DNA of 48,853 nt, taken from Nitrospira sp. GTDB taxonomy: Bacteria; Nitrospirota; Nitrospiria; Nitrospirales; Nitrospiraceae. Every line of letters starts with the position of its first letter. Position 1 is the stretch's first letter. The DNA is taken from the NCBI GenBank assembly GCA_019636945.1, contig JAHBWO010000010.1, positions 1 through 48,853 on the forward strand, written 5' to 3'. Shown here in pieces: positions 16,713-24,838 of the stretch. The notes under the pieces were generated by a model that saw nothing but the letters and a program-made list of their open reading frames with translations, was not told the origin of the DNA and searched no databases. A program made the position numbers and the translations under genes.

Positions 16713-17573
16713 TCAGCGCTGCTTCAAGTACCGGAAGAATTCAGAATCCGGGCTCATGACCAACGTGGAGCCGTCCTTGAACGCGCTCTTGTACGCTTCC
16801 ATTGAACGGGTAAACTCGAAGAACTTGAGGTCCTGGCGGTAGGCGTCAGCGTAGATCCGAAACGCCTTGGCGTCGCCGCCTCCCCGAAGCTCCTCCGACT
16901 CTTTGTAGGCTTGGGCGAGAATGATCTCTCGGTCTTTCTCCGCTTCCGATCGAATCTTCTGCGCTTCTTCTGCGCCTTCCGCTCGATATTGTTTCGCTTG
17001 GCGCTCGCGTTCCGCCTGCATCCGTGCAAACACGGCTTTCTCGTTCTGTTCCGGTAAATCGGCGCGCTTGATCCGCACATCCTGAATATCGATGCCGTAC
17101 CCCGCCGCTTTTTCCTTTGCGCGTTCGGTGACGACCCGCATGATATCCGCTCTCGTGCTCGACACGATCTCAAGCAGCTCATGCCGGCCTAATTCCACGC
17201 GGAGTTCGGAATAGATGATATCGTGCAGGCGTTGAAGTGCGCCACGTTGGCTCTGGAAGTTTTGATACACCTTGAGCGGGTCGACGATACGCCATTTCGC
17301 AAAGTTGTCCAACAAAAGGGTTTTCTTGTCCGACGTAATGACGTCCTGGGCGTTCGAATCATAATCCAACAGCCGCTTGTCAAAGTAGGTGACCTCTTGG
17401 ACGAAGGGAACCTTCATGTAGAGGCCCGGTTCGGTGATGTTCCGAACGGGTTTCCCCAGCTGGACCACGATCGCGGTCTGGATGACGTCCACGACGAAGA
17501 GCGGAGAGGCCCCGAGGACAAACAACGCGAGAATCGCGGCCAGGACAGTCAGCACCAACCCCTGCTTGGTCAT
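16713..17573 (-). CDS. hflC: HflC, membrane protease modulator
   Basis: 286 residues: one N-terminal membrane helix ('LVLTVLAAILALFVLGASPL'), then the SPFH/band-7 domain ('QTAIVVQLGKPVRNITEPGL', 'KRLLDYDSNAQDVITSDKK', 'DIQDVRIKRADLPE') and the helical 'ARMQAERERQAKQYRAEG' stretch typical of HflC. With HflK it forms a large periplasm-facing cage around the FtsH protease and modulates its activity. ftsH is not in this window. Its ATG overlaps the hflK stop (ATGA, 17570-17573). Confidence 0.95.
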   Translation of the reverse strand: MTKQGLVLTVLAAILALFVLGASPLFVVDVIQTAIVVQLGKPVRNITEPGLYMKVPFVQEVTYFDKRLLDYDSNAQDVITSDKKTLLLDNFAKWRIVDPLKVYQNFQSQRGALQRLHDIIYSELRVELGRHELLEIVSSTRADIMRVVTERAKEKAAGYGIDIQDVRIKRADLPEQNEKAVFARMQAERERQAKQYRAEGAEEAQKIRSEAEKDREIILAQAYKESEELRGGGDAKAFRIYADAYRQDLKFFEFTRSMEAYKSAFKDGSTLVMSPDSEFFRYLKQR

Positions 17574-18706
17574 GGCCGAGCCCCTCTCGATTTCAGGGTG
17601 GGCGATGGTTCTGGACGGGACTCTTCACTCTCCAGCTGCGAGTTGGCCTTGGCCCCACTGGCTGCGGTCAGCTTCGAGCGGCGATCCAACGGGAGATACG
17701 GGAGCAGGCGCTCGCCCCCTTTCCCATCGATGATGATCTTCTCCATATTGGGGAGGATTTCCTCCATCGTTTCGATATAAATCCGTTTGCTGATGACATC
17801 CTTCGATTGGTTGTACTCTTTGAGCGTGGCTAGAAAGCGATTGGCCTCACCTTGCGAGCGATTGACGCGGGCCTGGGCAAACCCCTTGGCGCGGTTGACG
17901 AGTTCCGCCGCTTCGCCCTTGGCCCTCGGGATAATGTCGTTGCGGTACCCCTGCGCCTGATTGATGAGCTTTTCCCGGTCTTCCTTGGCGTTGGTCACGT
18001 CTTTGAACGCCGCGGCGACCGCTTCCGGCGGATCCACGTCTTGCAGCTGTACCGCCGCAATCTGCACTCCGGAGTGGTACTGATCCAGGATCGTCTGTAA
18101 CAGCGTCATCGTGTCTTGCTGAATCACCGCTTTGCCGGTGGTCAAGGCTTCGTCGATCTTGCTCTTCCCTACCACTTCCCGCATGGAGGCTTCTGCCGCC
18201 TTGCCGATGGTCTCATGGATATCCGCAACGTTGAACAAGAACTCGCCGGCTTCTTTGATCTTGTACTGTACGATGAACTCGATCGCCAGGATGTTCATAT
18301 CGCCGGTCAGCATCAAGGCTTCTTGCGGCACCATTTGCTGGCGACCCTGCTGACTGGTGCGGAAGCCGACTTCGACCCGGTAGAGTTTTGCAACCTTGGG
18401 CTGCAGGACGGTCTCAGCGAACGGGATCTTGAAGTGAGGCCCTGGCTCGACCGTTCGAACCGGTACCCCAAATCGCTTGACGACCCCCTCTTCGTCCGGC
18501 GCGACGATGAAGACCGACTGCCAGATGAAGAAAATCAGCAGGGCCGTGATGACCACATTGAGGAGTCCCCCGGTAGGTAGACGGCTCTTCCACCCTCCAA
18601 ACTGCTCAGCAGTGAAGAGCTCCTTCATCTTCGACTGGACTTGCTTGAGGGCCTCCTCAAGCGGGTCTTTATTCCTGCTCCATGGATCGTTAGGGTCCCA
18701 GACCAT
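17570..18706 (-). CDS. hflK: HflK, membrane protease modulator
   Basis: 378 residues. A Trp/Pro/Asn-rich cytoplasmic N-terminus ('MVWDPNDPWSRNKDPLEEAL') precedes one membrane helix ('VVITALLIFFIWQSVFIV') and the band-7 domain ('APDEEGVVKRFGVPVRTVEP', 'QYKIKEAGEFLFNV'). The helical region 'RVNRSQGEANRFLATLKEYN' leads to a charged tail. It forms the HflKC complex with the next gene, to which it is coupled by ATGA. GGGAGAAGA lies upstream of the ATG. Confidence 0.95.
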   Translation of the reverse strand: MVWDPNDPWSRNKDPLEEALKQVQSKMKELFTAEQFGGWKSRLPTGGLLNVVITALLIFFIWQSVFIVAPDEEGVVKRFGVPVRTVEPGPHFKIPFAETVLQPKVAKLYRVEVGFRTSQQGRQQMVPQEALMLTGDMNILAIEFIVQYKIKEAGEFLFNVADIHETIGKAAEASMREVVGKSKIDEALTTGKAVIQQDTMTLLQTILDQYHSGVQIAAVQLQDVDPPEAVAAAFKDVTNAKEDREKLINQAQGYRNDIIPRAKGEAAELVNRAKGFAQARVNRSQGEANRFLATLKEYNQSKDVISKRIYIETMEEILPNMEKIIIDGKGGERLLPYLPLDRRSKLTAASGAKANSQLESEESRPEPSPTLKSRGARP

Positions 18707-18786
18707 GACATCTTCTCCCGTGAGAAAGACTTAGAAAATTTTGAATCTAACCGATCATCCTTCTCGTCATTCCCGAATAAACCTGG

Positions 18787-18984
18787 TCATGATTCTTCAC
18801 CGTGATCGAGAAACTCATTGTAACAGCCACGGTGCCAAACCAGGCAGACAGTGTCTTGAGGAGTCCAACCCTTCCTGACCTCCGTCACGACATGATCGGT
18901 ACCAGGATTTGCAGGAAGTCCGCACCCTGTGCAAAGTATGTCAGAAAGACTTTCTAATGGCGTTCCGTGATCATTGCTACTCAT
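18787..18984 (-). CDS. Small Cys/His protein (putative zinc-binding)
   Basis: 65 residues from an ATG with GGAGG 5-6 nt upstream, which supports a real gene. The only motifs are CxxC (C18, C21) and a later C47-x3-H51-x2-C54 block ('VCLVWHRGC'), together suggesting one zinc site. It lies 80 bp upstream of hflK on the same strand and may share its transcript. No family was recognised; function unknown. Confidence 0.65.
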   Translation of the reverse strand: MSSNDHGTPLESLSDILCTGCGLPANPGTDHVVTEVRKGWTPQDTVCLVWHRGCYNEFLDHGEES

Positions 18985-19077
18985 TATGTCCTCCGCTTCA
19001 GTCTATTCAGAGCCCCAACAGTTTACGGCTCTGGCATCTCCAGACGCAGACAATATCCGAGCTGCATTTAGAAACCT

Positions 19078-19590
19078 TCATGTTCCCCGCTCCTTCGAGA
19101 CGGAAGACTCTTGTTGAAATAGCGATTGGCCGGCGTGACTCATTGATTCCTCATGATCGATTCCTTGCTCCGGCAAGCCTGAGAGCCACGTAATAGGGAC
19201 CAGAGTTGAATGACGATCAAGGAGTGATGGGATCACGTGGTGCTTCAGAATAGCGATCACCTGCCGAATGAGCTGTACCGCCAAGGCATCATCCTTTTCA
19301 ATAGCATTGGCCGCTCTATGCAATAAGATGGATGCCTGCTTGAGTGAGTGGCTGGGCGTTTCCATTGACTCAGCTCGATTGTGCTTCTTGGTGCTATTCG
19401 GAGTCGGCAGACCTTGCAGTCCAGGAGCAGCGTCATCCTGCATGGCGAGAACGACGACAGACACGCCAGAGTTTGTACTGCCCTCACGATCGGTCACAGA
19501 TTCTGCCTGTAAGAAGAACCATGCGCTTGCAAGAAACAGCGCGAGCATGAGATCGCGGTTATTTCTCAACCTATTCACGACAGAGGTCAT
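19078..19590 (-). CDS. Membrane-anchored or exported hypothetical protein
   Basis: 170 residues from ATG 19590, with GGGAGG 7 nt upstream; the longer frame to 19713 has no such site. A hydrophobic N-terminal segment ('LMLALFLASAWFFLQAESV') could be a signal or anchor. The mature part has a Pro/Ser/Thr-rich linker and then a helical region ('SLKQASILLHRAANAIEKDD', 'AVQLIRQVIAILKHHVIPSL'). No family recognised. It is one of three small envelope-type orphans on this strand. Confidence 0.6.
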   Translation of the reverse strand: MTSVVNRLRNNRDLMLALFLASAWFFLQAESVTDREGSTNSGVSVVVLAMQDDAAPGLQGLPTPNSTKKHNRAESMETPSHSLKQASILLHRAANAIEKDDALAVQLIRQVIAILKHHVIPSLLDRHSTLVPITWLSGLPEQGIDHEESMSHAGQSLFQQESSVSKERGT

Positions 19591-20167
19591 TGAGAAGCCT
19601 CCCTTTGGCGAAATATTCAGATCATTGCTCTGGATGTCATCACACGCAGAGCCATGTTTTCTCACACGAACCATCACCGGTTCATCGGCAAGGACGAATC
19701 GGCATTTTTGCATGGATTATTTTCCGCAGAATTGAGACGGTCCCTCTCGTCGGAACCCGACAACTGCGGGTCCAACTTTCTGCAATCGTTCTCCAACTTC
19801 TGGACTGCCGTACAGTCTGATGGTTGAGGATGTCCGACAGCTTCTTCAATTTTGAAATCGAGCAACGTCTCCGCTATTCCAACCTTTTCAGGCTGGATGC
19901 CCGTACGCTCATTTGGGGCAGACTCGTACACTGCCCACACCCGGTGCATTGAGAAATCCGCTCATCACAATCAATAGGACCCTGCCTGTAGAAACACTTG
20001 TCCTTTTCACGGCTCTTCTAACTCCTTACACCATGGTCGCACCCCCTGAGATCACAGTCCGACATCGATCGTCGCACCATACGCAGTGTGTGCGGTGCTG
20101 ATGACTCACGCGTGAACGTCTCAGAGATGCAGGCACACAGCTTCGGTATGCTATGGGAAATGGAAGA
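19591..20167. other. 577-bp gap, no convincing gene
   Basis: A 91-codon minus-strand frame at 19674-19949 has no good ribosome site, no hydrophobic segment and no recognisable motif, and is not called. A CACGCGTG palindrome near 20106 was noted. No promoter was identified for the downstream 19078-19590 gene. Confidence 0.4.
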
Positions 20168-20428
20168 CTAGAGCTGGGGAGGGTGAAAGACCGATGTTGA
20201 GAAGATCGGAATGCGAAACGAAGGCTCGAACGCTACATGGAAGCTAAACCAGCTGGGTGTTGCTGGTTTCGGTGTGATTGGAGGAATAGAGAAGTCTTCA
20301 GAGAGTGATTCCGCCGGTGTCTCCGACGTGAATAAATCAATCAGCGTCACTGGAGCTCCAAGCATTTGTGACACGACGCAGATGCAGACAAAGAAGATTA
20401 GAACCACAGAGATTCTTTCCTTAGGCAA
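20168..20428 (-). CDS. Small secreted hypothetical protein
   Basis: 86 residues if started at TTG 20428, which follows AGAGGTGG by 11 nt. This start is preferred because the predicted promoter places the transcript start near 20468, leaving almost no leader for the ATG at 20461. The N-terminus is a signal peptide ('PKERISVVLIFFVCICVVSQ' then MLGAP). The mature ~60 residues are rich in Pro, Phe, Ser and Thr. No homologue recognised. Confidence 0.5.
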   Translation of the reverse strand: MPKERISVVLIFFVCICVVSQMLGAPVTLIDLFTSETPAESLSEDFSIPPITPKPATPSWFSFHVAFEPSFRIPIFSTSVFHPPQL

Positions 20429-20474
20429 TGAATGAGGGCCACCTCTATCAACCCATAACATGGACATAGACGTC

Positions 20475-20503
20475 ACTATACTCCAGGATAAACTTGTGGG
20501 CAA
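20475..20503 (-). promoter_or_regulatory. Sigma70 promoter of the 20168-20428 gene
   Basis: On the minus strand: TTGCCC (20498-20503), a 17-bp spacer, TATAGT (20475-20480). The -10 matches 5 of 6 and the spacing is ideal. Same -10 sequence as the lemA promoter. Confidence 0.55.
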
Positions 20504-20622
20504 GTCGAGTTTGGCTCAACACCGACCAAATCAATTCTGCGGAACCCATAGTCTTGCCTGCAGCTATTAAATGGTGGCGGCAATCAACACGCCTGCTCCG
20601 ATGATGCGAATCAAAGAGAAAC

Positions 20623-20970
20623 TCAGGTCCCTCGCCGATCCGACCAGGCGAAGGCTGCCCCAAAGCAGGTGCCGGCTACTGCAGCTTGGATGAAGGTATT
20701 GTCAGCCGGAACAGCGATGGCCCACCACACGATGGCTGCCAGCAACCCTGAGACCCCGCCAAGAGCAATCTTCCCCCCCGCAAGCTTCAGCCAATCTGTA
20801 CAGGTCACCCAGGCAACCATATACACCACACCGGCCGCAATGGAGGCCCAGAGATACATGAGGCCACGTTTAACAAACCACACTTGGACTGCGCCGGCGA
20901 GACCTCCGAGAATGAGGCCCGTGATGGCTCGTTTGATGAAGATCGAATAGTGAAACGTTGGCTCAGACAA
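20623..20970 (-). CDS. Small integral membrane protein
   Basis: 115 residues from TTG 20970, chosen because GGGGAGG sits 5-6 nt upstream; the longer frame overlaps the SGNH gene. Four hydrophobic segments with glycine-rich packing motifs are visible: 'AITGLILGGLAGAVQVWFV', 'MYLWASIAAGVVYMVAWV', 'IALGGVSGLLAAIVWWAIAV' and 'AAVAGTCFGAAFAW'. No catalytic motif. It lies 70 bp downstream of the SGNH hydrolase gene on the same strand. Confidence 0.65.
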   Translation of the reverse strand: MSEPTFHYSIFIKRAITGLILGGLAGAVQVWFVKRGLMYLWASIAAGVVYMVAWVTCTDWLKLAGGKIALGGVSGLLAAIVWWAIAVPADNTFIQAAVAGTCFGAAFAWSDRRGT

Positions 20971-21040
20971 TTCATCCTCCCCTCTGCAGCCAGTCCCAAC
21001 CACCCGACAGCGAGCGTTCGAGTGGAGACCGCATCCCAAA

Positions 21041-21793
21041 TCAATACAACCAAACCTGTCCGCCGGAGCGAAGGACGACACCAGACTGCGGTGTCACCTG
21101 TTCGATCCCAAAGATCAAGCGACGTTCCGGACGCATCAGGTATAACCGAGCCGACTCCAGCAGTGATCGAGTCCTCTGCGATTCCAGAACCCGTTCTCCC
21201 AGAATCTCCTGCCAGGCCGTGCGCCAGTATGACGGCCGCACATGGATGGGATCGAATCCATACCAAACAGGATCAAGGTGGAAAAACCTCGCCCCGTAGA
21301 CCGAGGACAACTTCACCAACCCTTCGTGCGCACCTTCGGCTCGGTCGATGACTTGGCTGAGCGTAAGCCGACAAGACGGCACGAGCATCGAACGGAATGC
21401 AAGAAATTTGATCTGTGAGAGCCGGGAGACGCTCGCCAGCGGCAACCCCGTGAGTACGATATCCTGCGTCACGCGAGCCAGACGCCGAAGGACCTCTTCG
21501 ACCCAGCTCAACGTTCGCTCAACCGAGAAGCCGTAGAGAATATCATTCCCAACATCAGTGACAAGTGCCCTGGTCACCATCGGAGGACGCTGCTCCAACT
21601 CCGACCAGAGTCCAGATTTGAGGATGCTGGGCAACGTGCGGAACAGAAATTGGCTCGGCGCGCCATACGACCGTCCATGACCAAGCGCCGCAAGTATTTC
21701 AACCTCCGGCCCCCATACTGATCGAGCCGTTGAGACAATCGTCCGGAATCCACGGGTGAGGTTACTCGCGCCAAGCGCCACGATGCGTGCCAT
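21041..21793 (-). CDS. SGNH/GDSL-type hydrolase-like protein
   Basis: 250 residues. SGNH blocks can be traced: the nucleophile Ser10 in 'VALGASNLTRG', a Gly in 'GHGRSYG', the Asn of 'TDVGNDILYG' and the Asp-x-x-His pair in 'DPIHVRPSYW'. These proteins are esterases or acyl hydrolases. No signal peptide is seen, so it is probably cytosolic. The gene starts 15 bp after the PanE-like gene, so the two are likely cotranscribed. Substrate unknown. Confidence 0.75.
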   Translation of the reverse strand: MARIVALGASNLTRGFRTIVSTARSVWGPEVEILAALGHGRSYGAPSQFLFRTLPSILKSGLWSELEQRPPMVTRALVTDVGNDILYGFSVERTLSWVEEVLRRLARVTQDIVLTGLPLASVSRLSQIKFLAFRSMLVPSCRLTLSQVIDRAEGAHEGLVKLSSVYGARFFHLDPVWYGFDPIHVRPSYWRTAWQEILGERVLESQRTRSLLESARLYLMRPERRLIFGIEQVTPQSGVVLRSGGQVWLY

Positions 21794-21808
21794 CTTCCCT
21801 CATCCGAG

Positions 21809-23155
21809 TCATGAAGTCGGGAGACACGTCGTCTGCCTCGTGTCTTTCCCCGGCCCCTTCGTGATCTCAATCCGCGCAACCCCTTTGACATTGGCGCACA
21901 AATCTCCCAATCCCGGAGTGACCAGCCGGAAGGGCCCGCCTTTGGTATCGGGTAAGGCAGCTCCATTCAGTTCGTAGATGAGCACCCCAAACTCTTTTGC
22001 CTGTTGCAACGTCAGACAGGCCGAGTATTTTCCATCCGATGCATCGAAGACGACATGATCCGCGTCGATCGCCAGTGCCGGAACATCCAGAAGCCCCTTC
22101 AACCGAATCCCCAGCCCCTGCATGCCGGGCATGACGGTGGACACATCGAGCTGATGCTCTGCGGGCAGCGCCGCAAGGGCGGCACGATCGAAGGAGACCG
22201 GTTGGACGACAGCCCCTTCGATCCGAACTCGACCGGCGCCGGTCGGTTCTTTTTCCGTCATGGTCTTGATCATCGCCGTCAGGGCTTCATTGACCGGAGT
22301 GGGAATCCCAAGCTCCCGCCCCTTCTGAACGATGAAGCCGTTCAGATAATCGATCTCGGTTCGTCGTCCCGCCTTCCAATCGTCATACATCGACGTATGA
22401 ATATCGCGGATTTCCTGCGTCGCTTTCACGACTCGTTCCGGCATATCCAGTGGTAACGGGACCTTCATCGCCGCTGAGATTGCCGCAACTTCACCGACGA
22501 TCTGCCTGATCACGCCTGTCATTTCCGGATGGTCCAGTGCCCTGGCCACATGGTCATCGATGAGCACGGTAATCGGGTTGAAGACACAGTTCCAACACAT
22601 CTTCTCCCATTTACTCCGTCGAATATCCTTGGATAGGTGACAGGGAATATTCGCCGACGCAAACACATCTCGAATCTTGAGCAGGCGGTCACTCTCATAG
22701 CCCATGAACTCACCGATCGCGACCGCGCCTTTCTTGTAGTGATCGATCACGCCCGGCTCAGCGATTTTCGAGTAGATGTAGGCCACACCACCGACGACAC
22801 AATCTCGTTGCAGTCGCGCCAAGAGCCGGTCTTCCGTATCAATCCCGTTCTGTAGCGTGAGAATCACCGTCTGATCCGTGAGCACCGGCTCGATCTGATT
22901 CAACACATCATCGAGATCATAGGCTTTCACACCAAGCACAATGAGATCCGGCCGAGGCAGTTCTCGCGCATCCGTGGCGGCTTGAGGCTTCACCGTAAAG
23001 GTTCCGTCGGCACTGCGTATGGTCAATCCATTTTGTTTCACAGCCGCCAGTGTCTTAGGTCGCAATAAGAACGACACGTTGGGATTCGTCCTGGCCAATC
23101 GCGCCCCGAAAAATCCACCGACCGATCCCGCACCGACCATCAAAATCTGTTTCAT
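21809..23155 (-). CDS. Ketopantoate-reductase-type enzyme (PanE/ApbA) with extra C-terminal Mo-oxidoreductase-like domain
   Basis: 448 residues, about 140 longer than usual PanE. Residues 1-310 are a typical 2-dehydropantoate 2-reductase: NADPH motif 'MVGAGSVGGFFGARLA', 'VLGVKAYDLDDVL', 'LQNGID', the catalytic-Lys block 'RRSKWEKMCWNCVFNP' and 'TEIDYLNGFIVQKGRELGI'. Residues ~318-435 resemble the sulfite-oxidase molybdopterin fold: 'GAVVQPVSF', 'VVFDASDGKYSACLTLQQA', 'VLIYELNGAALPDTKGGPFR' and 'LVTPG'. The Cys that binds Mo in that fold is not seen; the position reads 'TVMPGMQGLG'. Reductase activity is likely. Role of the added domain is unknown. Confidence 0.85.
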   Translation of the reverse strand: MKQILMVGAGSVGGFFGARLARTNPNVSFLLRPKTLAAVKQNGLTIRSADGTFTVKPQAATDARELPRPDLIVLGVKAYDLDDVLNQIEPVLTDQTVILTLQNGIDTEDRLLARLQRDCVVGGVAYIYSKIAEPGVIDHYKKGAVAIGEFMGYESDRLLKIRDVFASANIPCHLSKDIRRSKWEKMCWNCVFNPITVLIDDHVARALDHPEMTGVIRQIVGEVAAISAAMKVPLPLDMPERVVKATQEIRDIHTSMYDDWKAGRRTEIDYLNGFIVQKGRELGIPTPVNEALTAMIKTMTEKEPTGAGRVRIEGAVVQPVSFDRAALAALPAEHQLDVSTVMPGMQGLGIRLKGLLDVPALAIDADHVVFDASDGKYSACLTLQQAKEFGVLIYELNGAALPDTKGGPFRLVTPGLGDLCANVKGVARIEITKGPGKDTRQTTCLPTS

Positions 23156-23167
23156 GCCGCCATCCCT

Positions 23168-23196
23168 TTGGTTGCGAAAAAAACGGAACGTACTAT
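23168..23196 (+). promoter_or_regulatory. Candidate sigma70 promoter of the sirtuin gene
   Basis: TTGGTT (23168-23173), a 17-bp spacer, TACTAT (23191-23196), in the 93-bp gap between the divergent PanE-like and sirtuin genes. Hexamers are moderate; spacing and location are good. Confidence 0.4.
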
Positions 23197-23248
23197 AGCA
23201 TGCGGCTGTACGACGACGCAGCCCGCCCAGAGGAGACCGGACAGAAGC

Positions 23249-23983
23249 ATGGCACCTGGTTCCACTCTAGAGCTCGTGAGACAACGTCTCGCCGCCGCCC
23301 GGAACATCATGGTGCTGACTGGTGCAGGGATTTCGGCCGACAGTGGTGTGCCGACGTTTCGCGGCGCGGATGGTTTCTGGCGTCAGTACCGGGCAGAAGA
23401 TCTCGCCACACCGGACGCATTTGCGCGCGACCCGAAACTGGTGTGGGAGTGGTACAACTGGCGGCGCGAGCTGCTCGCGATGAAACAGCCGAATGCAGCC
23501 CACCTGGGGATTGTCGAATTAGAACGCCGCTCTCCAACCTTTTGGCTGATCACGCAAAACGTCGATGGGTTGCACCGAGACGCCGGTTCACGGAATCTCT
23601 CGGAGATTCACGGCAACATCTGGAAGGTTCGTTGCACTGGCTGCCACGCAGTGGACGAGAACCGCGACGTCCCAATCTCCATACTCCCATCCTGCCTCCA
23701 GTGCGGGTCCCTGCTCCGTCCACATATCGTCTGGTTCGGAGAATCCTTGCTCGCTGAGGATCTTCAGCAATGCTCCACGGTCTTGAGAAGCTGCGACCTT
23801 CTGCTCGTCATTGGCACATCCGGTGTCGTCTATCCAGCCGCCGGTTTCGCCTCTGTCGCCAAAGACGCCGGCGCATTCGTCGCCGAAATCAATCTGGATC
23901 CCACCCCACAGTCCTCGTTAGTCGATGTCTCACTGCAGGGTCGTGCCAAAGACCTTGTCCCGCTCCTACTCGATCCGACCTAG
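23249..23983 (+). CDS. cobB: NAD-dependent protein deacylase (SIR2 family)
   Basis: 244 residues from ATG 23249; the frame is open further up to 23168 but that part lies in the promoter region. The sirtuin core is complete: 'LTGAGISADSGVPTFRG', 'ITQNVDGLHRDAG', catalytic His in 'EIHGNIWKVRC', a four-Cys zinc site (CTGC ... CLQC) and 'IVWFGE', 'VIGTSGVVYPAA'. The YxxR pair in 'WEWYNWRRE' matches the class III (CobB/SIRT5-like) signature for succinyl and related acyl lysines. It should remove acyl groups from lysines using NAD. Its 3' end overlaps the convergent HAD gene by 18 bp. Confidence 0.94.
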   Translation: MAPGSTLELVRQRLAAARNIMVLTGAGISADSGVPTFRGADGFWRQYRAEDLATPDAFARDPKLVWEWYNWRRELLAMKQPNAAHLGIVELERRSPTFWLITQNVDGLHRDAGSRNLSEIHGNIWKVRCTGCHAVDENRDVPISILPSCLQCGSLLRPHIVWFGESLLAEDLQQCSTVLRSCDLLLVIGTSGVVYPAAGFASVAKDAGAFVAEINLDPTPQSSLVDVSLQGRAKDLVPLLLDPT

Positions 23984-24688
23984 CAGGGGGAACAGCTCGT
24001 CCAGGCTCTTGATACATGGAGCATCACCCGTTTGTTCTCTGCTCTCGCGGTCTATCAAGGCGACGTGTAGTCCGGCCTTCCTCCCACCCTCCACATCCTC
24101 TCGCAGACTGTCACCGACATGCAGCGCCTCTTCCGGATCCACGGCATGCTTTTCTAGGGCACTGTGAAAAATCTGTGGAGCCGGTTTCGCCGCTTGGGCC
24201 ACACTCGAGATCGTAATAGTATCGAAGGCCTCCGCGATGCCGAGTCCCCGCAACACGCCAAAGAGCCGGGAATCAAAATTGGAGATAATCCCCAACTCCA
24301 ATCCCTGGGCCTTCAGCCGAGTCAACGTCGAGATCGTTTCAGGAAATAACCGCCAGGATCCATGATCCTCAAAGACCCGAAACACATGATCGAAAAACTC
24401 GTCGAACCGCTCAAACATGCCGACGCGATAAAACACGTTGTGAACAATATCAAACCACCACAACCGTTCACTCTGTTTCAACCGTACCGGATCCACCGTG
24501 GCAAATACCGGTGGCGGAGCTTCGCGGAACGCTCGGCTGAACGCCTGTTTGATCGCTGCCAACGAATCCGGCTTCGGTAAGAATCCGAACTCGCTCGCAT
24601 GCCGAAGATAGATCTCAGCGACCGACCCATGCACATGAAAAAGGGTATCGGCTGCATCGAAAAATACGACACGTATCGAGGAACTCAT
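23966..24688 (-). CDS. HAD-superfamily phosphatase
   Basis: 240 residues from ATG 24688, with GGGAG 5 nt upstream. HAD motifs: I 'VVFFDAADTLFHVHG' (nucleophile Asp), II 'LGIISNFD', III the Lys of 'AAKPAPQIF', IV 'LHVGDSLREDVEG'. A helical cap lies between motifs I and II. It resembles the REG-2/HDHD3-like subgroup; the substrate is a small phosphate ester that cannot be named. Convergent with the sirtuin gene. Confidence 0.9.
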   Translation of the reverse strand: MSSSIRVVFFDAADTLFHVHGSVAEIYLRHASEFGFLPKPDSLAAIKQAFSRAFREAPPPVFATVDPVRLKQSERLWWFDIVHNVFYRVGMFERFDEFFDHVFRVFEDHGSWRLFPETISTLTRLKAQGLELGIISNFDSRLFGVLRGLGIAEAFDTITISSVAQAAKPAPQIFHSALEKHAVDPEEALHVGDSLREDVEGGRKAGLHVALIDRESREQTGDAPCIKSLDELFPLLGRIE

Positions 24689-24777
24689 CGCGCAACTCCC
24701 ATACATCCACGTGGTCCACAGCGTCGCATGCCAAACGACATCGTCGACTCACCCATCTATTGCTATTGCTGGTTTTC

Positions 24778-24806
24778 TTGACAAAGCATACCCCCCTTGC
24801 TAGCTT
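24778..24806 (+). promoter_or_regulatory. Candidate promoter of the response-regulator gene
   Basis: A perfect TTGACA (24778-24783) is followed after 17 bp by TAGCTT (24801-24806), a weak -10. The start would be near 24813, 26 nt ahead of the ATG, with GGAG in the leader. Confidence 0.45.
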
Positions 24807-24838
24807 CGAAGAAACCCCAAAACGATGGAGCGCATTCC

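Noticed and set aside
19674..19949. 91-codon minus-strand frame between the orphan genes
   Set aside because: No convincing ribosome site, hydrophobic segment or family; kept as part of the intergenic description only.
20884..21351. 155-codon plus-strand frame opposite the SGNH gene
   Set aside because: Antisense to a frame with intact SGNH blocks; Ser/Arg/Pro-rich without motifs.
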